Under the pieces are notes generated by a model. The model was not told the DNA's origin and searched no databases. It worked only from the letters and a program-made list of their open reading frames with translations. DNA of 33,922 nucleotides from G020354785 sp964534745 (GTDB lineage Bacteria > Bacteroidota > Bacteroidia > Bacteroidales > UBA10428). Made by a program: the position numbers and the translations under genes. The stretch covers positions 1-33,922 of the forward strand of contig CAZHQW010000039.1 in the NCBI GenBank assembly GCA_964534745.1. Direction: 5' to 3'. Below, one piece after another: positions 25,987 to 33,576 of the stretch; position 1 is the stretch's first letter, and every line of letters starts with the position of its first letter.

Positions 25987-28194
25987 TTAAAGATTAAAGC
26001 TCTCACTCCTGGCAACCTCAATAACACCCTTAATCTCCGATAACCTGGCAATAAGCAATTCAAGATGCTGCAGGTCCCTGACCGTTATTATCAGTTTGCC
26101 ATGAAACATACCTTCTGCCTTATCCATTGATATTGAAAGAAGGTTTACCTTGAGATCCTTGTTAATAACTTTCGATATCCCGTCAAGTATCCCCGGCTCA
26201 TCTTCGCCGCTTATCTTAAGTTCAACTGTAAACAGCAGGTCTTCTTTAGTCCCGCTCCATTTGGCCTTCACAACCCTGTAATTGAATTTCGTCAGCAGCT
26301 GTGCGGCATTCGGACAGTTAGTGCGGTGAATCTTAATTCCTTCGCTTACAGTTACAAAGCCGAAAATATCATCCCCGGGTATGGGATTACAGCATCTGGC
26401 AAGCTTATAATCTATGCTGCCCAGCTTCCCGTCAATAACAAGAAAGTCCCTTACAGAGGCTGTTCCAGGTTTGATATCGGCTACGTTGTCTTTGTCCTCC
26501 AGTTCAGGCGCCCCGGCTTGCGCCGGCTCATTACCGGTAAGAAAGTCCTTTATCCCGGACAGATCAATTTTTTCAAGTGATATCTGATAATAGAGATCCT
26601 GCGATACCTTAAATCCGTATCTCTTCAGTAGTTTTCTTATATTATCATCTGTAAAAGGTATCTTCCAGTTTTTAAATCTGCGTTTCAACATTTCTTTTCC
26701 GGCCGCTGCCTGCTTAAACTTCTCTTCATTCAGTTTCTGCCTTATCTTGGTTTTGGCTTTTGATGTTACTACAAAATTCAGCCAGTCAATTTTGGGTGCC
26801 TGGCCTTTGGATGTTATGATTTCAACTTTTTCGCCATTATTCAGCCTGTACCTTATTGGCACCGACCTGCCGTTAACTTTGGCGCCTGTGCATGCCGAAC
26901 CCACATCTGTATGTACATCATATGCAAAATCAAGAACCGTCGCTCCCGCAGGAAATTTTTTCAGCTCTCCCCTGGGTGTAAAAACGAATATCTCTTTTGA
27001 ATACAGGCTGAGTTTGAAATCGTCAATAAACTCAACAGCGTCATGTTCAGGGTACTCAAGTATCTCTCTTACTTTTTTCAGCCATTCCTCAAGTCCCTGC
27101 TCACTTTCAAGATTTTTATATTTCCAGTGGGCGGCAAGGCCTTTCTCTGCTATTTCATTCATGCGGTCGGTTCTTATCTGAACCTCAACCCACCTTCCCT
27201 CCTTTCCAATGACCGTTGTATGCAGTGATTCATAACCGTTTGTCTTCGGCACAGATATCCAGTCACGTAACCTTAAAGGATTTGGCTGGTAAATATCAGT
27301 TACAATTGAATATACAAGCCAGCAATCGGACTTCTCCCTTTTAGGCTCGCTTTTTATGACTATTCTTATTGCAAACAAATCATAAATATCTTCAAAATCA
27401 ATATTCTTTGATTTCATCTTATTCCATATCGAGTATATGGATTTGGGCCTGCCCTTTATCTCAAAATCAAACCCCTGCTTTTCAAGTTCCTTTTTTACAG
27501 GATCAATAAAATCATTAATAAACTGCCTCCTTTCCTTCATTTTTTCAGAGAGCTTCCTGGCAATAAAATCATAGGTTTTTCTGTCAGTATATTTCAGTGA
27601 CAAATCTTCCATTTCTGATTTTATAAGATAAAGTCCCAGCCGGTGGGCAAGAGGAGCATACAAATATGATGATTCTGAGGCCAGTTTGATTTGACGTTCA
27701 CGGCTGAGATTCTTCATCTCCCTCATTATATTCAAATGTTCAGCCAGTTTAATCAGTATTACCCTTACGTCTTTTGCCAGGCTGAGTAATAATTTCCTGA
27801 AGTTTTCAGCCTGTGAAGATTCAGTGCTGGCACCGAGATAGTCTATCTTCTCCAGCCCCTGTGTTATGGTAGCAACAACACTTCCATAATCCTTTTCTAT
27901 CTCTTTCAATGTCACCCTGCCCTGTTTCATAGCCATATTTAAAAACAGACTTATTACAGAAACAGCTCCGAGTCCGATTTCCTTCACCACAATCAGGCCT
28001 GTATCAAATATGGATTCAATGGTATTTTTGCCGGCAAGGTCCTGTTCGGCAGGTAAATCCTGTATCATAATGTGGAAGGCCCTGTTAAAAGCGGTTTTAT
28101 CAAAAGGATCCCTGGAAACACTAATCTCGCTGATCAGCAAATCATATTTTTCCCGTATATCTTTCTGAATATTTGCAGGGTAATCCTTCAACAT
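25987..28194 (-). CDS. relA: RelA/SpoT-family (p)ppGpp synthetase with inactivated hydrolase domain
   Basis: 735 residues in the long RSH layout. The N-terminal hydrolase-like domain has lost its metal and catalytic residues: where active enzymes read HDVVEDT, this one reads NMAMKQG (86-92), and the D-RLHNM motif is AEHLNIM (151-157). The synthetase domain is intact: GRPKSIYSIWNKM, NGYESLHT (319-326), and Glu337 in VEVQIRT. The loop that is RXKD in bifunctional enzymes and EXDD in E. coli RelA reads RLRD (308-311). A TGS domain (IFVFTPRGE), a Cys-Cys...Cys region (ARCCNP and TNCPNA) and a C-terminal ACT domain follow. It should make but not degrade the alarmone in response to starvation; a separate hydrolase is then needed elsewhere in the genome. 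Confidence 0.92.
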   Translation of the reverse strand: MLKDYPANIQKDIREKYDLLISEISVSRDPFDKTAFNRAFHIMIQDLPAEQDLAGKNTIESIFDTGLIVVKEIGLGAVSVISLFLNMAMKQGRVTLKEIEKDYGSVVATITQGLEKIDYLGASTESSQAENFRKLLLSLAKDVRVILIKLAEHLNIMREMKNLSRERQIKLASESSYLYAPLAHRLGLYLIKSEMEDLSLKYTDRKTYDFIARKLSEKMKERRQFINDFIDPVKKELEKQGFDFEIKGRPKSIYSIWNKMKSKNIDFEDIYDLFAIRIVIKSEPKREKSDCWLVYSIVTDIYQPNPLRLRDWISVPKTNGYESLHTTVIGKEGRWVEVQIRTDRMNEIAEKGLAAHWKYKNLESEQGLEEWLKKVREILEYPEHDAVEFIDDFKLSLYSKEIFVFTPRGELKKFPAGATVLDFAYDVHTDVGSACTGAKVNGRSVPIRYRLNNGEKVEIITSKGQAPKIDWLNFVVTSKAKTKIRQKLNEEKFKQAAAGKEMLKRRFKNWKIPFTDDNIRKLLKRYGFKVSQDLYYQISLEKIDLSGIKDFLTGNEPAQAGAPELEDKDNVADIKPGTASVRDFLVIDGKLGSIDYKLARCCNPIPGDDIFGFVTVSEGIKIHRTNCPNAAQLLTKFNYRVVKAKWSGTKEDLLFTVELKISGEDEPGILDGISKVINKDLKVNLLSISMDKAEGMFHGKLIITVRDLQHLELLIARLSEIKGVIEVARSESFNL

Positions 28195-28241
28195 ATGTAA
28201 TACTAATAAAATTGGTACTTCACCTCATTTATTTAATATTA

Positions 28242-28249
28242 CAAAGATA
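28242..28249 (-). promoter_or_regulatory. Probable -7 promoter box for relA
   Basis: Read on the minus strand this is TATCTTTG, an exact match to TAnnTTTG. It lies 47 bases before the relA ATG and just after the end of the second DUF4252 gene, so relA probably has its own promoter besides any read-through from the sigma operon. No clear -33 TTTG is seen. Confidence 0.55.
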
Positions 28250-28271
28250 GCTATATTAATTTTGTGACTGC

Positions 28272-28787
28272 TTATTCAATTTTTTCCAGCTTGTCCATCC
28301 CTTCAATATTCATTGACCTAGCAATCTTTGATATATTTTTCATATCTATGTCCCCCTGGATACTTATAAGAGCATCCTCATCCGGACCACCGACAAGCAG
28401 TAACAGTTCAGTCACCTTATTGTCCTTCTCCCTTATCAGGAACAAAACATTTTCATCTTTTTCCTTTATTACCATAAGCTCCTTATACTCCGATTTTGGA
28501 AGGACCTTCATTACTTCACTATAAAGATCTATACCTGCCTTTGTATTTGGATCATCATCAGTAGCAAGAATCTTTATACAGTTCAGTCTGCTTATGACTT
28601 CATCCATCTCTTTGTCTCCTTCCCCGTTGTCAATATCCCTGAACAGGTCAAACATGTATTTAGTAATATACACCGTGGTAAAACCTTCAGTTCCTGAATA
28701 CTTGTCAAAGAATTTATCAATGGGAGACTGCGATCTTGAGTTAACCGCAATTACTGCCAAAGCAATTAAAATTATTATCTTTTTCAT
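28272..28787 (-). CDS. DUF4252-family exported protein (second copy)
   Basis: 171 residues. A signal peptide (about 1-19, ending VNSRSQ) without a lipobox places it in the periplasm or envelope. The rest matches DUF4252, which is found near sigma factors in Bacteroidota: FFDKYSGTEGFTTVYIT (about 25-41), then KELMVIKEKDENVLFLIRE, and a final LISIQGDIDMKNISKI. It is a clear paralogue of the protein encoded at 29901-30413; both share KYxGTEGFTTV, YKELMV and LISIxGDI. It starts 10 bases after the anti-sigma-like gene, so it belongs to the same operon. It ends 77 bases before relA. Function of the family is not established. Confidence 0.85.
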   Translation of the reverse strand: MKKIIILIALAVIAVNSRSQSPIDKFFDKYSGTEGFTTVYITKYMFDLFRDIDNGEGDKEMDEVISRLNCIKILATDDDPNTKAGIDLYSEVMKVLPKSEYKELMVIKEKDENVLFLIREKDNKVTELLLLVGGPDEDALISIQGDIDMKNISKIARSMNIEGMDKLEKIE

Positions 28788-28797
28788 GATGATAAGT

Positions 28798-29367
28798 TTA
28801 TTTATTATTATTATTTTCTGATACCGGCATTTTTGACAAATACTTTAATTGTTCCAGTCCGTTATTCAACTTCGAAACGGGTTCAAGTTTTTGCATGCCT
28901 TCATTAATTCTGGAAATATTATTAAGTTCTTTGGTGCCATAGTTCAATTTTTCAGAAATATATAAAAGTGTTCTTTTTGTTTCCTGGTAAGCCAGATAAG
29001 GATCCTCAATGGTGTCATGATATTTGGGCCTGCCTGTGAAATGTTTTAAAGAGTTGTAGACTCCGAATAAAATCAGTAACGATGCAGCGATGGCTGCTAT
29101 CCTGAATCCTGTTTTCCTCCTGTTAAAACCCGGATATTTTATTTTCTGCTTATCAATTAATGATTCGAGGTCTTTATCAAAATCCTTGATCGGGACATCA
29201 GCATTTTTCACCTTTTCATACATCTCAAACTGTTTCTTTTCAGCGCTCAGCTCTTCAGGAATATCAACATTATCAATAAAGTACCTTTTCAGAAGTTTTT
29301 CCTCATTCAATGTTGTATCGCCATTATAATACTTGCAGAGAAGTTCTTTAATTTTTTTAATGTCCAT
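28798..29367 (-). CDS. Anti-sigma-factor-like membrane protein
   Basis: 189 residues counted from the ATG at 29367; an upstream TTG at 29376 would add three residues but is less likely. The N-terminal ~90 residues are helical and charged (KIKELLCKYYNGDTTLNEEK), like the cytoplasmic part of small anti-sigma proteins. One hydrophobic segment follows at about 93-110 (FRIAAIAASLLILFGVYNSL), then a ~75-residue outer part with repeated L-x-x-I/L-S-x-I/L-N units. There is no zinc-binding ZAS motif. The start overlaps the end of the sigma gene by 11 bases, which suggests coupled translation and a sigma/anti-sigma pair. The partner assignment is inferred from the order and topology. Confidence 0.75.
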   Translation of the reverse strand: MDIKKIKELLCKYYNGDTTLNEEKLLKRYFIDNVDIPEELSAEKKQFEMYEKVKNADVPIKDFDKDLESLIDKQKIKYPGFNRRKTGFRIAAIAASLLILFGVYNSLKHFTGRPKYHDTIEDPYLAYQETKRTLLYISEKLNYGTKELNNISRINEGMQKLEPVSKLNNGLEQLKYLSKMPVSENNNNK

Positions 29368-29875
29368 GGTTCTCAATATTAATTATTGATTCTTTTATTT
29401 TCTTACGTGCTCTTGAAAGATTTACCCTTATAGTGTTCACACTAATGTTAAGTATGTCTGCTATTTCATCAAACTCATATCCTTCAACATCCCTGAGCTG
29501 GGTTATCATCCTTTGCTGTTCGGGCAGGCCCAGCAAAATATTGTTATACCTGTTTATCCTGTCTGACGTTTCAAGCAGGGAATGCGGATTGCTGCTGTCT
29601 TTCTGGTAATCGAACCCATTGCCATAATCTTCTATCAATAATGGCTTTTTAGCCTTTAGTCTGTCATAACACCAATTTTTAGTTATTTTCATGGCAAAAG
29701 CTTCTGTATTTTTAACTGAGTCCATTTTATTCCTGTAGTTCCACAGCTTTATAAACACCTCCTGAACGGCATCCTGGGCTTCATCCTTATCATTCAGTAT
29801 CAAACGGGCAAAATTAAACAGCTTTCTGCCAAGAGGTAAAATTTTGCTTTTAAACTCATTTGAATCCATAGTCAA
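29357..29875 (-). CDS. ECF-type RNA polymerase sigma factor
   Basis: 172 residues. Region 2 is at about 16-85 (AQDAVQEVFIKLWNYRNK, with the D-A-x-D-x-x-Q-E-x-F core). Region 4 is at about 115-165 (LPEQQRMITQLRDVEGYEFDEIADIL, then NTIRVNLSRARKKIKE, the helix-turn-helix that binds the -35 element). No regions 1 or 3, so group IV. An internal ATG two codons after the first is an alternative start. It is preceded by a DUF4252 gene (25 bases) and followed by an overlapping anti-sigma-like gene. The cognate promoters cannot be identified with confidence, although the inverted repeat at 30414-30472 is a candidate control site. Confidence 0.93.
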   Translation of the reverse strand: MTMDSNEFKSKILPLGRKLFNFARLILNDKDEAQDAVQEVFIKLWNYRNKMDSVKNTEAFAMKITKNWCYDRLKAKKPLLIEDYGNGFDYQKDSSNPHSLLETSDRINRYNNILLGLPEQQRMITQLRDVEGYEFDEIADILNISVNTIRVNLSRARKKIKESIINIENHGH

Positions 29876-29900
29876 AGTTGCCCGTTACAATATATATGAT

Positions 29901-30413
29901 CTAATATTGTCCTGCCTTTGCAAGTTTATCATGAAAATTTTTATCCAATGCCTCTGATAATTCACCCAGCTTGCTCAAAGCTATATCTCCCTTAATGCTA
30001 ATCAGTACGTTTTCGTCTGTTCCGCTCACTATAAGCAGAAATTCATGAATAGTTCCGTTTTCCTCCCTGACCAGCATATTTACCTTTTCATCATTGTCCC
30101 TCACAACCATTAATTCCTTATACAGCTCCTTATTAAGCTTACTGTAAATTTCATCATGGAAATCCAAATCCATAGCTGCTCTTCTGTCCTCCTGGGTAAG
30201 TATCTTTATTTCTTCCAGTCCTGACAATTCCCTTGGATCTTTATCCTCAGGATCAAGCTTTGCAAGCATCCTGAGCATGTCACCGGTAATATTTACGGTA
30301 GTGAATCCTTCAGTTCCCGCGTATTTTTCAAAAATAGCGCTTACAGGATCTGTCTGTCCCTTCACTAAATTAGCCAGGGCACATACAAACAATACAAAAA
30401 TTACTCTTTTCAT
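29901..30413 (-). CDS. DUF4252-family exported protein (first copy)
   Basis: 170 residues. Signal peptide of about 19 residues (ending LVKGQT), with no lipobox. Mature part: IFEKYAGTEGFTTVNITGDM, YKELMVVRDNDEKVNMLVRE and a LISIKGDIALSKL segment near the end, the hallmarks of DUF4252. It is the first gene of the sigma operon, with its ATG directly against the right arm (as transcribed) of a 14-bp inverted repeat. About one third to one half of the positions match its paralogue at 28272-28787 by eye. The two copies bracket the sigma/anti-sigma pair, suggesting a role in sensing or signalling from the envelope. Confidence 0.86.
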   Translation of the reverse strand: MKRVIFVLFVCALANLVKGQTDPVSAIFEKYAGTEGFTTVNITGDMLRMLAKLDPEDKDPRELSGLEEIKILTQEDRRAAMDLDFHDEIYSKLNKELYKELMVVRDNDEKVNMLVREENGTIHEFLLIVSGTDENVLISIKGDIALSKLGELSEALDKNFHDKLAKAGQY

Positions 30414-30472
30414 TTTTCAGGTTTTAAGTTATTAACTTCAAATTCTCATTCATGACGATTAAAACCTGAAAA
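30414..30472. repeat. Perfect 14-bp inverted repeat next to the start of the sigma operon
   Basis: TTTTCAGGTTTTAA (30414-30427) is exactly complementary to TTAAAACCTGAAAA (30459-30472), with a 31-base spacer. One arm touches the ATG of the DUF4252 gene (start at 30413) and the other lies 2 bases from the stop of the thioesterase gene. The spacer holds a small palindrome, AAGTTATTAACTT (30426-30438). It could be a hairpin that hides the translation start, a weak terminator of the thioesterase mRNA, or a protein-binding operator. Confidence 0.8.
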
Positions 30473-30474
30473 CA

Positions 30475-30882
30475 TTACAGCTCGTTATGTAAATATTTCT
30501 CAATAAAATAGGAAGGAGGTTTTCTTGGCTTGCGTGAAGAAGCATCAATGCAAACAAGTGTGGAATCACCGGTACATATCAAATCGGACTTTTCATTAAA
30601 AACCTCATACTCGAATACTACCTTTACTCCGGGCATCTTCTTCAGATAGGTTTTCACTGTCAGAATATCATCATAATATGCCGGGGCTTTGTAGTTTACA
30701 TTGACCGACAATACGGGGAGAAGTATACCGTCTTCTTCCATTTCCCTGTATGTCAGTCCCATGTCTCTTAGTATTTCAGTCCGCCCCACCTCAAAATAAT
30801 TAAGGTAATTTGCATGATGTAAATAACCCATCCTGTCAGTTTCTGAATAGCGGACTCTAATATTTATAACTGAGAATATCAT
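30475..30882 (-). CDS. 4HBT-fold acyl-CoA thioesterase (YbgC/FcbC-like)
   Basis: 135 residues, one hot-dog domain. The signature VRYSETDRMGYLHHANYLNYFEVGR (about 10-34) includes the catalytic Asp16 and the following histidines as in 4-hydroxybenzoyl-CoA thioesterases and YbgC. Known members hydrolyse acyl-CoA thioesters in the cytosol; the acyl chain is not readable from the sequence. It starts 22 bases after the end of the SDR gene on the same strand, so both probably share a transcript and may act in acyl or lipid metabolism. An inverted repeat separates it from the sigma operon. Confidence 0.87.
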   Translation of the reverse strand: MIFSVINIRVRYSETDRMGYLHHANYLNYFEVGRTEILRDMGLTYREMEEDGILLPVLSVNVNYKAPAYYDDILTVKTYLKKMPGVKVVFEYEVFNEKSDLICTGDSTLVCIDASSRKPRKPPSYFIEKYLHNEL

Positions 30883-30904
30883 TTATTCTATTTTGAATAT
30901 ATAA

Positions 30905-31708
30905 TTAAAATGGAGAATCCTGTTCCCTGGAAAGTCTTCTATAAGCTACCTGGTCGCATACGGTAGGAATAATTCGCTGAAAAAGAGCCAGCAGCTGTCC
31001 CTCCAAAGTCATTATTTTATTTCTTTTTTTCTTTTTCAGTGCCTTGATTACGGCTTTTGCCACCTGTTCAGGCATCATGTGCTTTTCTTCGTCACGCGGT
31101 GTATAACCCTGTGGTTTCCCTTCTTTGTTCAATGCTCTTTTCCTGATATCGGATTTTGTAAATCCTGCGATAAGTGTCATCACATGAAGTCCTTTCTTCA
31201 GGTTTTCTATTCGAATTGATTCAAGGAGTCCGTGCAATGCAAATTTTGAGGCAGAGTAACCTGTTCTCCCGGGCAAACCCTGAAAACCTGCTATTGATGA
31301 AACACCAACAAGAGATCCCCTGGATTTTACAAGATAGGGCAAAGCATATTTTGAACAATATACTGTGCCCCAGAAGTTAACTTCCATAAGCTGCTTTAAG
31401 ACATCAACCTCAACGTAATCAAACAGGGCCCTCATGGAAATACCTGCATTATTTATCAGTATATCAATCCTCTCGTATTTTTCTACCGTCTTTTCTATTA
31501 GGTTCCTGCAATCATCCATCTTGCTAACATCCGTTCTCACCGCATATGCCTCCAGTCCTTTACCCTTTAGCTCGCTTTCAATTTTCTTCAGTTTATCTTC
31601 ACTCCTTGCAGCCATAACCACCTTTGAATTCCTTATGGCAAACTCCTTTGCCATCGCCAGTCCGATCCCTGAAGAGGCCCCTGTGATAATGACAACTTTA
31701 TCCTTCAT
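30905..31708 (-). CDS. Short-chain dehydrogenase/reductase (SDR)
   Basis: 267 residues, a classical SDR. The cofactor loop is TGASSGIG (9-16), NNAG is at 86-89, and the catalytic Ser138, Tyr151 and Lys155 lie in the expected order (VSSIAG and GYSASKF). Ala-Arg-Ser after the second strand (AARSE, around 33-37) favours NADP(H). The C-terminal extension of about 50 residues is basic (KKKKRNK, then a hydrophobic LLALFQRIIP), which may attach it to the membrane, as in lipid-acting SDRs. Substrate unknown. First gene of the minus-strand block, divergent from the T9SS cargo gene. Confidence 0.88.
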   Translation of the reverse strand: MKDKVVIITGASSGIGLAMAKEFAIRNSKVVMAARSEDKLKKIESELKGKGLEAYAVRTDVSKMDDCRNLIEKTVEKYERIDILINNAGISMRALFDYVEVDVLKQLMEVNFWGTVYCSKYALPYLVKSRGSLVGVSSIAGFQGLPGRTGYSASKFALHGLLESIRIENLKKGLHVMTLIAGFTKSDIRKRALNKEGKPQGYTPRDEEKHMMPEQVAKAVIKALKKKKRNKIMTLEGQLLALFQRIIPTVCDQVAYRRLSREQDSPF

Positions 31709-31777
31709 AAACAGTAGAATTTGCTCACTAAATTAATAAATATGACTTATCATTAAAAGAATAAAATGTTTAAAGTT

Positions 31778-31809
31778 TTTGACAGGACTTTTCAATTGCC
31801 TTTTTTTTG
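31778..31809 (+). promoter_or_regulatory. Candidate promoter of the T9SS cargo gene
   Basis: TTTG (31778-31781) and TTTTTTTG (31802-31809) are spaced by 20 bases, as expected for a Bacteroidota -33/-7 pair; the -7 box has one mismatch (T for A at the second base). The leader would be about 30 bases. Confidence 0.35.
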
Positions 31810-31848
31810 TTAACTTCATAACATTATTCTAATCAAGATATTAATACT

Positions 31849-33543
31849 ATGAAAAAATCCGTTTTCTTTTTTGCTATTATTATGGTAATTATTGGTAATA
31901 GCGTTTACAGCCAGTACATACCCAATGGAGGTTTTGAAAGCTGGACTAATGTAGACCTTTTTGAAAATCCTGATTACTGGACTACCGGCAATGTTGCTCA
32001 GCTTTATGAGGGTGGAGAAATTGATGTCCTTACGGCAGTGAAAACAGAGGATTGCTATGCAGGAAACTATGCATTGCAACTTATTTCTGTCATGACTGAA
32101 CCGCCTGATGAAGAAATAATTTTCGGCTATGCTGTATGTTCAGGTTCAGTAACGGGTAGTGACGAGAGTGACAGTTTATTCTATATTGGGGGTTTTCCTA
32201 TCAGCGGTAATCCTGACTCGCTTTACGGATATTTTAAATATTCGCTTGCCGAAGATGATACCGCTTTCATGATATGCGCCTTTAAAAACAACGGCACTGT
32301 TGTACTTGAAGAGTTCTTTCCAATAACCGGGAACCAGGGCACCTTTGCCAAATCCGGTTTTGAGCTGCATGCGGACACACTTCCGGTAACAGCAGATACC
32401 ATGATCATTGCTTTTGCATGTTCAAATTTTATGAATCCTGCAGAGTCCAGCCTTTTAATAGTTGACTCTCTCTGGCTTACAGGTATTGATGATACAATAC
32501 CCAATTACGATTTTGAAGACTGGACCTTATTATCCTTTGAAGAGCCCGATGAATGGACAACAACCAATGTCTTTTACGTGGCGTCAGGAGAAGATAATCC
32601 CGCTGCAACAAAATCTGAAGACAGTCATTCGGGAGAGTATGCATTAAGAATCGAGAACAGCTTTATAGAAAACATGGGCATTATACTGGCAATAGTATCA
32701 TCAGGCGATAATACTTTTAACATGGCCCCGACTATTCCCATGGACTTTAATCCGTCCTGTCTCGAAGGTTACTATAAATATACATCACCCGAATCAGATT
32801 CGGCAATTATACTGGTACTTTTACACGGCAGTTTTGATATGGGAGGTGATTTCAGTAATACGTACGGCATGCAACTCCCGGCAGCAGGTGAATATACCTT
32901 TTTTGAGATACCATTATATGTTCCTGAGGATGTAACTATTTCAGAATCAGGGGTTGTAATCATACCGGGCAGAAACATTATGATTGCAGATACAAATATT
33001 CCCGGAAGTGTCCTGCTAATCGATGATCTTAACTTTATCGATCCCTGTGAATATATGAAAGGAGTTGATATCATTGAGTTTGAAGATACAACAATATGTG
33101 CAGGCGATGAACTGACGCTTGATGCCGGAATGGATTACGATGAATACACATGGTCAACCCAGGAGACCACACAAACAATACTGGTTAATGCAGCGGGTAC
33201 ATACAGGGTCACTGTTTCTGACGGCTCATGTGAAGCTACGGATAGTGTGACTGTATATGTTGATCCGTGTACTTCAATTAAAGACAGGATTAATGAAGGT
33301 AATGCTGTTGTATATCCCAATCCCTGTGACGGACTTCTGAATGTTCACCTGCCTGATGGAGATGACGCCATTGTGTCTGTCCGTGTTATGGACATATTGG
33401 GACATGAAGTTCATTACGGTAACTATACAAAGAGTAAGTCCGGTTACATTTATCTCAACCTTTCGAATCTGCAGTCCGGAATTTACTATCTGAAGATTAA
33501 AACAGGCAAATTGCATTATATCAGCAAGTTATTTATTAATTGA
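31849..33543 (+). CDS. T9SS-secreted protein with a duplicated module and type A sorting domain
   Basis: 564 residues. Signal peptide 1-21 (ending VYSQ). Two related modules follow at about 24-210 and 215-400. Each opens with N-x-x-FE-x-W (NGGFESWTN; NYDFEDWTL) and ends in a Leu-rich strand (LLIVDSLWLTG; VLLIDDLNFID), and the P-D-x-W-T-T-x-N and A-x-K-(T/S)-E-D motifs recur in both. This resembles carbohydrate-binding-like jelly-rolls of Bacteroidota surface proteins (PCMD-like), but the family is uncertain. A short Ig/PKD-like part (CAGDELTLDAG...TYRVTVSDG) and a T9SS type A tail (VVYPNPCDG...LQSGIYYLKIKTG) complete it. It is likely exported to the cell surface or medium; no catalytic residues are apparent. 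Confidence 0.8.
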   Translation: MKKSVFFFAIIMVIIGNSVYSQYIPNGGFESWTNVDLFENPDYWTTGNVAQLYEGGEIDVLTAVKTEDCYAGNYALQLISVMTEPPDEEIIFGYAVCSGSVTGSDESDSLFYIGGFPISGNPDSLYGYFKYSLAEDDTAFMICAFKNNGTVVLEEFFPITGNQGTFAKSGFELHADTLPVTADTMIIAFACSNFMNPAESSLLIVDSLWLTGIDDTIPNYDFEDWTLLSFEEPDEWTTTNVFYVASGEDNPAATKSEDSHSGEYALRIENSFIENMGIILAIVSSGDNTFNMAPTIPMDFNPSCLEGYYKYTSPESDSAIILVLLHGSFDMGGDFSNTYGMQLPAAGEYTFFEIPLYVPEDVTISESGVVIIPGRNIMIADTNIPGSVLLIDDLNFIDPCEYMKGVDIIEFEDTTICAGDELTLDAGMDYDEYTWSTQETTQTILVNAAGTYRVTVSDGSCEATDSVTVYVDPCTSIKDRINEGNAVVYPNPCDGLLNVHLPDGDDAIVSVRVMDILGHEVHYGNYTKSKSGYIYLNLSNLQSGIYYLKIKTGKLHYISKLFIN

Positions 33544-33576
33544 AATAATAAAAAGTCCTTTCACAGTGATTAGAAT

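Noticed and set aside
29368..29376. TTG start at 29376 for the anti-sigma-like protein
   Set aside because: An ATG three codons later (29367) gives the same protein core and still overlaps the sigma gene; ATG is preferred.
29887..29910. 7-bp inverted repeat ACAATAT/ATATTGT between the first DUF4252 gene and the sigma gene
   Set aside because: Nearly all A/T, short, and expected by chance in such AT-rich spacers.
30414..30472. Invertible promoter (phase variation) at the 14-bp inverted repeat
   Set aside because: The spacer is only 31 bases, much shorter than known Bacteroidota invertible segments, and no recombinase gene is nearby; kept as hairpin/operator instead.
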